Shown piece after piece: positions 8,476 through 16,722 of a stretch of 32,270 bases of DNA. Numbering within the stretch: position 1 is the first letter of the stretch; every line of letters starts with the position of its first letter. Location of the stretch: NCBI GenBank assembly GCA_039795615.1, contig JBDKLO010000071.1, forward strand, positions 1 through 32,270, written 5' to 3'. The notes under the pieces are model-generated. The model saw only the letters and a list, made by a program, of their open reading frames with translations, was not told where the DNA came from and did not search any database. A program made the position numbers and the translations under genes. Source of the DNA: UBA6136 sp039795615. GTDB lineage: Bacteria > Pseudomonadota > Gammaproteobacteria > Methylococcales > Methylococcaceae.

Positions 8476-8961
8476 TCAATAGCATATCGAATCCCCATCC
8501 TCCGTGCCCTTGAAGCCGAGTTGACGCCAGGCTTCGTAGACGACCAGCGCGACGGCATTGGAGAGATTCAGACTGCGGCCTCCGGGCCGCATGGGAATGG
8601 TAAGGCGCTGGGATTCAGGCAGTTGCTCCAGGAGAGCGCGGGGCAGCCCTCGGGTTTCCGGACCAAAAAGAAACGTGTCCCCGGGCTTAAAGTGTGGGTC
8701 GGCATAAGAACGGGTGCCACGGGTCGACAAGGCAAAGATCCGCCGGGATCCTGCCGTTTCGAGATAGGCCTCAAGACTCGGATAGCTCAGGACGCGGGCG
8801 TACTCATGGTAATCGAGGCCAGCGCGCTTTAACCTCGCATCATCCAGACTAAAGCCCAAGGGCTCGATCAGATGAAGTCCCGCACCCGTATTGGCGCACA
8901 GCCGGATGATATTGCCCGTGTTCGGCGGGATCTCCGGCTCAAAAAGAACAACGTCCAGCAC
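8476..8961 (-). CDS. trmL: tRNA (cytidine/uridine-34 2'-O)-methyltransferase
   Basis: SPOUT-family enzyme that methylates the wobble ribose of tRNA-Leu using SAM. Protein of 161 residues (E. coli TrmL has 157) with the substrate motif EPEIPPNTGNIIRLCANTG at 9-27, LFGPETRGLP near 98-107 and the trefoil-knot SAM motif RSLNLSNAVALVVYEA near 128-143. It starts with GTG, whose first base is the last base of the glgP stop codon (TAGTG), so translation is probably coupled to glycogen phosphorylase. No functional link between the two genes is obvious. Confidence 0.93.
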   Translation of the reverse strand: MLDVVLFEPEIPPNTGNIIRLCANTGAGLHLIEPLGFSLDDARLKRAGLDYHEYARVLSYPSLEAYLETAGSRRIFALSTRGTRSYADPHFKPGDTFLFGPETRGLPRALLEQLPESQRLTIPMRPGGRSLNLSNAVALVVYEAWRQLGFKGTEDGDSICY

Positions 8962-11453
8962 TAGGCATCAAACGGTGCAACGGCCGTAAGCTTCCAGATC
9001 TCCTCGTTGTATTCAAGGATGGTCCGGTCCGAAGAGAACTTTCCGGCAGAGGCGGTATTGAGAATGCTCATGCGTGTCCATGCCTTCTCATCCTTGAAGG
9101 CCTCGGCGGCCCGGCGCTGAGCCTTAAGGTAGGCCGGAAAATCCGCTGCCGTCATCCAGGGATCGGTCGGAGACTTGATGGCGTTCACAATGGCATCGAA
9201 AATCCCTGGTTCATCCGGATTGAAAAATCCGGCCTCAAGGAGCGAGACGACCCGGGAAAGATCATCATGACCCCGGATGATCGATACAGGATCATAATCG
9301 GCGCGGGCGGACTCGACCTCCTCGGCCGTGAGACCGAAAAGGAAGAAGTTTTCTTCGCCGACCTCTTCCCGAATTTCGATGTTGGCACCATCCAGCGTCC
9401 CGATGGTGAGGGCGCCGTTGAGCATGAACTTCATGTTCCCGGTGCCAGAGGCTTCCTTACCCGCCGTTGAAATCTGCTCGGAAAGATCCGTTCCGGGGCA
9501 AATCGTTTCCATCGCCGTGACCCGATAGTTCGGGAGAAAGACCACCTTCAGGCGATCTCCAACCAGAGGATCTGAATTAACCCGGGCAGCGATGTTATTG
9601 ATCAGCTTGATGATGCGCTTGGCCATCTGATAACCCGGCGCAGCCTTTCCGCCGAAGAACACGACTCGCGGGGTCCAGTCGGTGGCATCTCCCCTTCGAA
9701 TTCGGTCGTAGAGATGGATCACATGAAGTGCATTCAGAAGCTGACGCTTGTACTCGTGGATCCTTTTGACCTGAGTATCGAAGAGGGCGTCCGGATTGAG
9801 GATCACGCCGGTCTCCGCCTCGGCGTAACGGACCAGCCGCTCTTTATTGGCGCGTTTCACCTTGCGGAAGGCTTGCTGGAACGAGGGATCGTCAGCATAC
9901 CGCTTCAGTTTGGAGAGCTGGGCAAGATCGCGGGTCCACTCGGTGCCGATGGTGTCATTCAGAAGCTTGGCCAGTTCTGGGTTGGAAGCTGAAAGCCAAC
10001 GCCTCGGAGTAATGCCGTTGGTTTTATTGTTGAACTTCCAGGGCCAAAGATCATGGAAATCCCGGAACATGCCCTTGATCAGGAGATCTGAATGCAGCGC
10101 AGCCACCCCGTTGACCGAGAAACTGCCGACGATCGCCAGATAGGCCATCCGGACCTGCTGCTCCCAGCCCTCTTCTATGAGGGACATCCGGGCCAGGCGA
10201 TCATGGTCCCCGGGCCAGCGGGTCGCGACTTCGCGCAAAAAACCCGCGTTGATTTCAAAGATGATCTCGAGAAGACGCGGCAAAAGCTGTCTGAACAGTC
10301 GAACTGGCCATTTCTCGAGCGCTTCAGGGAGCAGGGTATGGTTGGTATAGGCCATGGTCGAACGGGTGATCTCCCAGGCCCGATCCCAAGGTAACCGATG
10401 CTCATCCACGAGAATCCGCATTAATTCCGCCACCGCGATGGTGGGATGGGTGTCATTGAGCTGGAAGACATTCTTTGCAGCGAATTGACTGAAGTCCTCG
10501 CCATGCACCTGAATCCAGGTCCTGACGATATCCTGAAGACTCGCACTGGCCAGGAAGTACTGCTGCCGCAACCTCAGTTCCTTGCCGTTTTCGCTGGCGT
10601 CATTGGGATAGAGCACCATCGTGATGTTCTCAGCCCGATTTTTGGATCGCACCGCCTCGGTATAGTCCCCGGCATTGAATTCGCTCAGGCTGAATTCGTC
10701 GGTGGCCGCGGCTTTCCAAAGCCTCAGGGTATTCACCGTTCCATTGTCGAACCCAGGGACCGGCACATCATAGGGAACCGCAAGCACATCCTGCGTATCC
10801 ACCCAACGCACCCTTTGGTCGGCATCCATTTCCGTTCGCCCCCCGAAACGGACTCGCGTCGTCAATTCAGGACGTTCCAGCTCCCAAACATGGCCGTTCC
10901 GGAGCCAGTGATCGGGCTCCTCCAACTGATGCCCTGCTTCAATCAGCTGCCGGAACATGCCGTATTCGTAGCGAATCCCATAGCCGGTAACCGGCAACTG
11001 AAGGGTGGCACAACTATCGAGAAAGCAGGCTGCAAGCCGTCCAAGTCCGCCGTTACCAAGCCCCGCATCGTTCTCGATTTCCGCCAATTCCTCAAGATCA
11101 AGACCGAGCTGATCCAAAGCCTTCTGGGTGGGCTTGTCGAGGGCCAGATTCAGCATGGCGTTGCGAAGGGCTCGCCCCATCAGAAATTCAAGCGAGAGGT
11201 AATAGGCCCTTCGGCAGGTCGTCGCGCGATAGGCGTGCTGGGTATGCTTCCAGCGCTCCATCAGACGATCTCGAACCGTCAGCGCCAGCGCCGTGTAGCT
11301 GTAATGGCTGGACTTACAGAACCGGTCACGACCCAGGGTGTACGTAAAGTGCTGGGAGACTCCGGAGGCGATGTCCTTGGCCTTCATCCCCAAGGGGCGA
11401 GTTTCGGTCAGGGCTTCACTGGGTTCACTGCGAATGAGATGTCGGGTGGGCAT
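8961..11453 (-). CDS. glgP: Glycogen/alpha-glucan phosphorylase
   Basis: Releases glucose 1-phosphate from glycogen or maltodextrin using phosphate and pyridoxal phosphate. Protein of 830 residues, the standard length. Visible signatures are LGNGGLGRLAACFLDS at 132-147, QLNDTHPT near 331-338, RIHEYKRQLLN near 564-574 and the PLP-binding site EASGTGNMKFMLNGA, with the PLP lysine at K675. The ATG at 11453 is used; the ribosome site (AGAAG) is weak, and an ATG at codon 23 is an alternative. No other glg genes are nearby, and trmL is fused to its stop codon. Confidence 0.97.
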   Translation of the reverse strand: MPTRHLIRSEPSEALTETRPLGMKAKDIASGVSQHFTYTLGRDRFCKSSHYSYTALALTVRDRLMERWKHTQHAYRATTCRRAYYLSLEFLMGRALRNAMLNLALDKPTQKALDQLGLDLEELAEIENDAGLGNGGLGRLAACFLDSCATLQLPVTGYGIRYEYGMFRQLIEAGHQLEEPDHWLRNGHVWELERPELTTRVRFGGRTEMDADQRVRWVDTQDVLAVPYDVPVPGFDNGTVNTLRLWKAAATDEFSLSEFNAGDYTEAVRSKNRAENITMVLYPNDASENGKELRLRQQYFLASASLQDIVRTWIQVHGEDFSQFAAKNVFQLNDTHPTIAVAELMRILVDEHRLPWDRAWEITRSTMAYTNHTLLPEALEKWPVRLFRQLLPRLLEIIFEINAGFLREVATRWPGDHDRLARMSLIEEGWEQQVRMAYLAIVGSFSVNGVAALHSDLLIKGMFRDFHDLWPWKFNNKTNGITPRRWLSASNPELAKLLNDTIGTEWTRDLAQLSKLKRYADDPSFQQAFRKVKRANKERLVRYAEAETGVILNPDALFDTQVKRIHEYKRQLLNALHVIHLYDRIRRGDATDWTPRVVFFGGKAAPGYQMAKRIIKLINNIAARVNSDPLVGDRLKVVFLPNYRVTAMETICPGTDLSEQISTAGKEASGTGNMKFMLNGALTIGTLDGANIEIREEVGEENFFLFGLTAEEVESARADYDPVSIIRGHDDLSRVVSLLEAGFFNPDEPGIFDAIVNAIKSPTDPWMTAADFPAYLKAQRRAAEAFKDEKAWTRMSILNTASAGKFSSDRTILEYNEEIWKLTAVAPFDA

Positions 11454-11652
11454 AGTCGGACTTCTGGCTAGGACTTTGAGGACGGCAGGGGCCCTCGAAC
11501 GATGGCCTTGCCGGGACCGTTATAGACCCGACGCCCTGCCCACCTGGCCCCAGCGACGATTACGCACTGAAGGTCAGGGAACTGTGTCCATTATCGCATT
11601 TGGGGCCGCCAAATTTGAGACCAGAATGGCAACCCCCCATTTCCAAAAACGA

Positions 11653-13068
11653 TCAGACGTCGAGACTGAGCTCGGCAATCTTGCGCGTCAGGGTATTGCG
11701 CCCATAACCCAAAAGCTTGGCCGCTTCCTGACGGCGTCCCCGGGTTGCCGCCAAGGCCGTCCGGATCAGGATGCTTTCAGCCGATTCGATCGCGTCCTTG
11801 GCAATATTGAGATGCCCAAGCCGAAGCTCTTCCTGAATCCACTCCCGGAGGGCGTCCTGCCAATTCCCATCCCCCAAGGGTGCAGGCAGGTCTTTTCCTG
11901 TCTGCAAAAGCTCCGGGGGAAGGTCATCCAGGTGAACGTCCTTGCCGGCGGCCATCACCGTGATCCAGCGGCAGGTGTTTTCCAGCTGACGCACATTGCC
12001 GGGCCAGTCCAGCGTGCAGAGGAATTCCTCCACATCGGCCCTCAGGACCTTGGTTTCGGCCTTGATCTCCTGACTGGCCTCGTTAAGGAAATGCCGGAGC
12101 AGCAAAGGAATGTCCTGACGGCGCTCGCGGAGCGGGGGCAGATGGATACGGATCACATTGAGACGGTGATAGAGATCCTCGCGGAAGCGGCCTTGCGCCA
12201 CCAGCTGATCCAGGTTCTGATGGGTCGCCGCAATGATGCGGACATCGACCTTCACCGGTGCATGGGCGCCGATCGGGAAAAATTCACCATCGGCCAGCAC
12301 GCGGAGCAGTCGGGTCTGAAGCTCGGCCGGCATGTCGCCGATTTCATCGAGAAAAAGGGTCCCGCCATCCGCCTGTTCAAACCGCCCGGCCCTTCGGGCC
12401 TGTGCACCGGTGAAGGCGCCACGCTCATGACCAAAGAGCTCGGATTCCAAAAGGTCTCTCGGAATGGCGGCCATATTGAGCGCAATAAAAGGCTGCGCCG
12501 CTCTGGGACTATGGCGGTGCAGCGCCTTGGCCACCAGTTCCTTGCCGGTTCCGGATTCACCATTGATCAACACGGTAATGTGGGAGCGGGCCAATCGGGC
12601 GATCGCCCGAAAAACCTCCTGCATCGAAGGCGCCGCACCAATGATTTCCGGTGTGGCCTCGGATGCCGCGACCGGCTCACGCTGGAGCCTCAGATTGCGG
12701 GCTTGGGCACAGGCACGCTGCACCCGGTCAACCGCTTCATCGATATCAAAGGGCTTGGGAAGATACTCGAAGGCCCCGCCATGGAAGGCTGAAACCGCAC
12801 TCTCAAGATCAGAGTGAGCCGTCATGACAATCACTGGAAGTCCCGGATGGCTCTCCTGAATCCGCTTGAGCAGGCTCAGGCCATCCAGACCCGGCATTCG
12901 GATGTCGGTGATGATGGCATCCGGAATAAATCCGCTCAGTTCCTCCAGCAAAAGGTCCGCATTGGAAAAACTACGCGTCTTGATGCCCGCCTTCTCAAGG
13001 GCCTTTTCGAGGACCCAGCGGATCGACCGATCATCATCGACGATCCAGACCTCATCCACCTTGTTCAT
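11653..13068 (-). CDS. ntrC: Nitrogen regulation response regulator NtrC
   Basis: Sigma-54-dependent activator of nitrogen-limitation genes, phosphorylated by NtrB. Protein of 471 residues (E. coli 469): receiver domain at about 5-120 with acidic pocket D11/D12 and phospho-acceptor D55; AAA+ domain at about 140-375 with Walker A GESGTGKE, the sigma-54-contact loop GAFTGA and Walker B GGTLFLDEIGD; C-terminal Fis-type helix-turn-helix (RRQEAAKLLGYGRNTLTRKI). The frame is open to 13131, but the ATG at 13068 gives the family N-terminus and a 17-base overlap with ntrB, implying coupling. No clear terminator follows in the 199 bases before glgP. Confidence 0.97.
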   Translation of the reverse strand: MNKVDEVWIVDDDRSIRWVLEKALEKAGIKTRSFSNADLLLEELSGFIPDAIITDIRMPGLDGLSLLKRIQESHPGLPVIVMTAHSDLESAVSAFHGGAFEYLPKPFDIDEAVDRVQRACAQARNLRLQREPVAASEATPEIIGAAPSMQEVFRAIARLARSHITVLINGESGTGKELVAKALHRHSPRAAQPFIALNMAAIPRDLLESELFGHERGAFTGAQARRAGRFEQADGGTLFLDEIGDMPAELQTRLLRVLADGEFFPIGAHAPVKVDVRIIAATHQNLDQLVAQGRFREDLYHRLNVIRIHLPPLRERRQDIPLLLRHFLNEASQEIKAETKVLRADVEEFLCTLDWPGNVRQLENTCRWITVMAAGKDVHLDDLPPELLQTGKDLPAPLGDGNWQDALREWIQEELRLGHLNIAKDAIESAESILIRTALAATRGRRQEAAKLLGYGRNTLTRKIAELSLDV

Positions 13069-14134
13069 GGGCAAGCTCCAACGGCAAGTAAATTGAGAAA
13101 ATGGTATGACCCGGTTCACTCGAGCACTCAATCAGCCCGCCATGCTGATTGATGAGCGATTGCGCAATGGAGAGCCCCAACCCGGTGCCCTCGGCTCTCC
13201 CTGTGACCATGGGGTAGAAGATTTGCCCCATCAGCCCAGGAGGAATGCCAGGCCCATCATCGTGGATCTCGATTTTGACCGCCATGCGATTGCGTCGATG
13301 ACCAATCGTGACCTGGCGATCAATCCGGGTCTTGATCTGGATTCGCCCTCGAATCCCCACGGCTTGGGCGGCATTGCGCACAATGTTCAAAATCGCCTGA
13401 ATCAGAAGGTCGCCATCGCCCATGACCGAAGGAATACTGGGGTCATAATCCCGATCGATGATGACCCCGGCCGGCGCCTCGACCTGCACCAGCTGCCGGA
13501 CCCGCTCGAGAATTTTGTGGATATTGATCGACTCCATCGTGAGCGGCTTATTGGGACCCAGCATCCGGTCCACCAGCGACTGCAAACGATCCGACTCATC
13601 CATGATGATCTGGGTGTATTCGCGAAGGTCGGCATCCGGAAGCTCGCGCTCCAAAAGCTGTGCGGCCCCACGAATCCCGCCCAGAGGATTCTTGATTTCG
13701 TGGGCCAACCCGCGCAGGAGCATGCGGCCCGCGTTCTGTTGGGCGAGGATCTGTTCCTCCATCGAAATCCTAAGATGCCGATCCAGCTGTTCAATCTGGA
13801 CCAGCACCATGTCGGCCTGACCTTCCTCCTGAACCGGCACCACCGTGAGATTCACTGTCACGGGTTGCGAAGGCGTTCCCAGGGTCAGGTTTCGCTTGGT
13901 CAGGGTCTCGCCTCGCCCAATGGCCCGCTTGAAATCGGCCTCGATGGAGCGATCGCTAAGGCCAAAAATAGAGCGGGCACGCATGCCGTGAACCTGACGG
14001 GCACTGACCGCAAATAACATCTCGCCGGCCGAATTAATGTAAATCAACCGATTCCCGGCATCGAAAACCAGGACAGCATCGGTCAGGTGATCCAGGATCC
14101 TGGGATTTTGATTGATCGGGAGGGTTGCGCTCAT
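13052..14134 (-). CDS. ntrB: Nitrogen regulation sensor histidine kinase NtrB
   Basis: Cytoplasmic kinase/phosphatase that sets NtrC phosphorylation in response to PII. Protein of 360 residues: PAS domain at about 12-120, dimerisation/phospho-acceptor segment GLAHEIKNPLGGIRGAAQLL with H145, N box ILNIVRNAAQA, and ATP-lid motifs DDGPGIPPG and GTGLGLSIAQ. It lacks membrane segments, as expected for NtrB. It is followed directly by ntrC (17-base overlap). The gap to the upstream bufC-like gene is 139 bases, with no terminator seen, so readthrough from the metal-peptide operon cannot be excluded. The AmtB gene at the window end is a likely member of the same regulon (inference). Confidence 0.96.
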   Translation of the reverse strand: MSATLPINQNPRILDHLTDAVLVFDAGNRLIYINSAGEMLFAVSARQVHGMRARSIFGLSDRSIEADFKRAIGRGETLTKRNLTLGTPSQPVTVNLTVVPVQEEGQADMVLVQIEQLDRHLRISMEEQILAQQNAGRMLLRGLAHEIKNPLGGIRGAAQLLERELPDADLREYTQIIMDESDRLQSLVDRMLGPNKPLTMESINIHKILERVRQLVQVEAPAGVIIDRDYDPSIPSVMGDGDLLIQAILNIVRNAAQAVGIRGRIQIKTRIDRQVTIGHRRNRMAVKIEIHDDGPGIPPGLMGQIFYPMVTGRAEGTGLGLSIAQSLINQHGGLIECSSEPGHTIFSIYLPLELAHEQGG

Positions 14135-14273
14135 GTCGACTCACAAGCAATAAAGAGGCCAGAGCAGTGATGGCGGAACCCAGACGGGGGACGCCAGCGG
14201 TGTCACCCCATATTGCACCATAAAGGCGCGTCATAGCCAGACCCAAAAGCCCCAAAATGGGGCAGAGAGCGAT

Positions 14274-15047
14274 TTAGGCGGGAATCAGGAGCGGCTCTGG
14301 GGCGATCGCGCCCTTTTGATGGAGGTCTCGCATCAAGTCAGCCCCGAAAGCCAAGACTTTGGAAACATCCGGATGCCCGATGTCTTCCGCCACCCGCGCC
14401 AGAATCTCGGCGAGTTTCGCTTCCCCAGAAGACTCCAGAACCGCGAGCAGGTGATGGGTCACCGGGTTCAACTCCAGAAAATGGATCCCCTCATCCCGTC
14501 CCCGGTAAACCAGAAGGTGAACCGGATTTTCGTTGGCCGCTTGTGGCTGAAACTCCGGACCGATCGTTTGGACCGGGTAGGGATAACTGAGCAGCCAGGA
14601 GACGGGCGAGAGCCTCGGATGCGCGCTCAGGGGATCGTCCATGAAGGCGGTGTCCAACGAGGGGGGATCGGCTTCGCGAACCGACAGAGCCAGCTCAACC
14701 CACTCGTAATGGGCCAAATCCTTAAGAAAGGGCAAATCCCCGGGACGCGTTCCACGCTCGGATTCTAGATAGCGAACAAATTCACCCGCAATTTCTACAA
14801 ACAAAGGGGTGGTGGCGATGTGCTCCCGGTAGAAATCCCTGACCAACCCAGACCATCGCGGCCCTTCAAGAATGGCGTGAAGCACCGGAAAACCGGTACT
14901 CATGAAACTCTCGACATTGTTGAAAAAAAGCTCTCGATAGACCTTCATCCGCGCCGAAGGCACATCGAAAGGTTCAGGCACTTCCTCCGGATTGCGTATA
15001 TGGGAGGCAAAGGCCTTCTGAATCTCGCCCAAGGAGTCCGTGGCCAT
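14274..15047 (-). CDS. bufC: Bufferin/HvfC-type partner protein (DUF2063)
   Basis: DUF2063 proteins act with the DUF692 enzyme of the same operon and bind the precursor peptide (as described for HvfB-HvfC and bufferin systems). The 257-residue protein has the characteristic N-terminal DUF2063 helical domain at about 10-90 (FASHIRN, ARMKVYRELFFNNVESF, FPVL) and a second alpha/beta domain at about 150-250. Older names call it a DNA-binding domain protein, but that label is not well founded. The frame overlaps the bufB stop with a TTG at 15056, but the ATG at 15047 has better-placed GGAGG and GAGG sites upstream and is preferred. It is the last gene of the operon; no DoxX-like fourth gene follows. 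Confidence 0.88.
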   Translation of the reverse strand: MATDSLGEIQKAFASHIRNPEEVPEPFDVPSARMKVYRELFFNNVESFMSTGFPVLHAILEGPRWSGLVRDFYREHIATTPLFVEIAGEFVRYLESERGTRPGDLPFLKDLAHYEWVELALSVREADPPSLDTAFMDDPLSAHPRLSPVSWLLSYPYPVQTIGPEFQPQAANENPVHLLVYRGRDEGIHFLELNPVTHHLLAVLESSGEAKLAEILARVAEDIGHPDVSKVLAFGADLMRDLHQKGAIAPEPLLIPA

Positions 15048-15052
15048 CCGCC

Positions 15053-15895
15053 TCAAGCCTCCGGGGAAAGATGCCGAAGCTGAACGCTGCGGATGGAATC
15101 GACCTCGATCAGGAGTTCGTCCAGAGGGGGGATATTAAAGTCGCGTTCCAGAAGGGTCGGCAACACACCCATCGCGCCATAGACCTCATCAAGAAGCGAC
15201 CAGACCGGATCAACCAGCGGTGCACCATGGGTATCGATGAGGAGATCCTCGGACTCGACGTAGTGTCCGGCCACATGCAGGCCCACAATCCGCTCTTGGG
15301 GCATCCGGCGGATGAAACTCCGCGGATCGTAGCGATGATTCACGCTGTTGACGTAGACATTGTTGACATCGAGCAGGAGGCCACAATCGGCCTCGTCCAA
15401 AACGGCTCGAACGAAATCCGCCTCATCCATGGCCTGACCAGGTGCCGCATAGTAGGAAACGTTTTCTATGGCTATTTTTTGCCCCAGGATGTCCTGGGTG
15501 ATTCGAATTCGATGGGCGACATGCTTCACAGCCTCCTCGGTAAAGGGGATCGGCATGAGATCATAGAGATGACCTTGATCGCTACAGTAGCTGAGGTGTT
15601 CGCTGTAACCCAGAATCCCGTGATCCTTGATAAAGGAGCGAAGCTCGGTGATGAAGCCGGTATCCAGAGGATCCTGGCTCCCCAGCGAAAGGGAAAGGCC
15701 GTGGGCCACAAAGGCGTGTTGTTCGGTCAGCTTCCGAAACAGGCGACCCAAGCGGCCGCCAACCCGCATCCAGTTCTCCGGCGCGATTTCCAAAAAATCG
15801 ACCGGCAAGAATTCCCGCTCGGCAAAATCGTCCAGGTGGACTCGCCTGAGCCCGAGCCCGACACCCTGAAGATGCCGGGAGTTTTCGGATGTCAT
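15053..15895 (-). CDS. bufB: DUF692 multinuclear iron peptide-modifying enzyme (BufB/HvfB/MbnB-like)
   Basis: TIM-barrel enzyme of the MbnB family, which uses a cluster of two or three iron ions and O2 to convert cysteines of a precursor peptide to oxazolone/thioamide or thiooxazole groups that bind copper. The 280-residue protein keeps the metal-ligand motifs in order: EIAPENW (E36, E40), AHGLSLSLG (H65), SEHLSY (H100), IENVSYY (E144), DVNNVYVN (D176, N178), HVAGH (H207, H211), DTHG (D221, H223) and LERD (E250). Nothing expected appears to be missing. It lies 27 bases after the precursor gene, and its stop sits next to bufC. The exact modification made here is inferred from homologues. Confidence 0.93.
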   Translation of the reverse strand: MTSENSRHLQGVGLGLRRVHLDDFAEREFLPVDFLEIAPENWMRVGGRLGRLFRKLTEQHAFVAHGLSLSLGSQDPLDTGFITELRSFIKDHGILGYSEHLSYCSDQGHLYDLMPIPFTEEAVKHVAHRIRITQDILGQKIAIENVSYYAAPGQAMDEADFVRAVLDEADCGLLLDVNNVYVNSVNHRYDPRSFIRRMPQERIVGLHVAGHYVESEDLLIDTHGAPLVDPVWSLLDEVYGAMGVLPTLLERDFNIPPLDELLIEVDSIRSVQLRHLSPEA

Positions 15896-15922
15896 TGACC
15901 GAACGGGCGTTCTGATCGCCGC

Positions 15923-16261
15923 TTACTTAGCCTGCGAAGGCGCAGCCGGGGCCGCAGGGGCTGCAGGCGCCTGTCCACCCATGTTCATCCCCGCACACTT
16001 GCCTTCCATCGCCTTCTGGGGCTCTGCCGGCGCCTTCTGCATCATGGCACCACAATTCATGCTGCCGGAGTTCATCTTGTTGCCGCCGCACTTGCCTTCG
16101 CCACAGACCATTTCCTTGCCGTCCTTGCCGGCTTCAGCCAGCTGAACGTAGCCACTCGCCAGTTCCTTGAGGGCAAAAGGATTTTCAGAAGCCTGAGCAG
16201 ATCCGGCCAGAGTGGATGCAACAGCGGCACCAATCAGGGTCGTCATCGTGGTCTTGTTCAT
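15923..16261 (-). CDS. bufA: Bufferin/HvfA-type precursor peptide, exported, Cys- and Met-rich
   Basis: Small precursor (112 residues) of a ribosomally made, post-translationally modified metal-binding peptide. Residues 1-24 form a Sec signal peptide (K3, hydrophobic stretch, AQA just before S25), so the product is periplasmic or secreted. The mature part has four cysteines: C53, C58 in EGKCG, C70 and C89 in EGKCA. EGKC motifs are the modification sites in HvfA-type peptides. Between residues 51 and 94 there are eight methionines around the cysteines, and the C-terminus is a PAAPAAP-rich linker. The ATG at 16261 follows an AAAGAGAG ribosome site. bufB and bufC follow on the same strand. A role in copper sequestration is inferred from the family and from the Cys/Met content. 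Confidence 0.88.
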   Translation of the reverse strand: MNKTTMTTLIGAAVASTLAGSAQASENPFALKELASGYVQLAEAGKDGKEMVCGEGKCGGNKMNSGSMNCGAMMQKAPAEPQKAMEGKCAGMNMGGQAPAAPAAPAAPSQAK

Positions 16262-16414
16262 GTTGTGACTCTCTTTATAGATGTGGACAATTCATGTTCG
16301 GTGTCAGGTTGAGGATCCAGAAAGAAACCCTACCGCTCTCACTAACGTGCCATTCTCACATAATGACAGCCAAACTGTCTCCAACGGCCGTCGATCGACA
16401 CCGGACTCAGTGCG

Positions 16415-16442
16415 TATGACTCTACAAAATGGAAACCGTTCC
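16415..16442 (-). promoter_or_regulatory. Possible ECF-sigma-type promoter for the bufABC operon
   Basis: On the minus strand, GGAAC (plus-strand 16438-16442) is followed after 17 bases by GTCATA (16415-16420), resembling ECF/sigma-E-type -35 and -10 elements. It lies about 150 bases before bufA. Some bufferin operons are controlled by ECF sigma factors. This is a single pattern match and may be chance. Confidence 0.22.
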
Positions 16443-16519
16443 CGGCTTCCGCTATGCTTTCCCCACAATAGGACTTGTACGCCGAACGCCGGCAAAACCC
16501 GAACCCCAAGAGGCTACTG

Positions 16520-16708
16520 ATGTACTGCCGCCACTGTGGACATGAAGTGAAGGACAAAGCGGTGATCTGCAGCAATTGCGGAACCCCGATTCATGACAGC
16601 GTCGAACCCACCGAAAAGGAAACCGGCGGTTGGAGCTGGTTCACCATGTTTGTGACCCTCGGGGTCGTCATGCTTCTTCTGCTGGTCGCGATCATTGCAG
16701 GGCTCTGA
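16520..16708 (+). CDS. Small zinc-ribbon membrane protein
   Basis: A 62-residue protein of unknown function. It begins with a zinc ribbon, CxxC (C3, C6) and CxxC (C17, C20), in the style of zinc-ribbon-domain families, followed by a short acidic linker and a single C-terminal transmembrane helix at about 40-62. The frame is open to 16475, but the ATG at 16520 has an AAGAGG ribosome site and puts the first zinc pair at the N-terminus. It is divergent from bufA across a 258-base intergenic region and convergent with orn, with 14 bases between the two stops. Such proteins are probably tail-anchored with the ribbon in the cytoplasm (inference). Confidence 0.8.
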   Translation: MYCRHCGHEVKDKAVICSNCGTPIHDSVEPTEKETGGWSWFTMFVTLGVVMLLLLVAIIAGL

Positions 16709-16722
16709 AGAACAGGTATTCG

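Noticed and set aside
11598..11614. ATTTGG/CCAAAT hairpin downstream of ntrC
   Set aside because: Six-base stem, no T-run; too weak to call a terminator.
11338..12792. Plus-strand open frame of 484 codons opposite glgP and ntrC
   Set aside because: Shadow of two well-supported genes in a GC-rich region; no motif and no ribosome site.
14034..14255. Minus-strand 73-codon frame with a hydrophobic stretch between bufC and ntrB, considered as a possible DoxX/bufD remnant
   Set aside because: Overlaps the ntrB start in another frame, is far too short and shows no DoxX motif.
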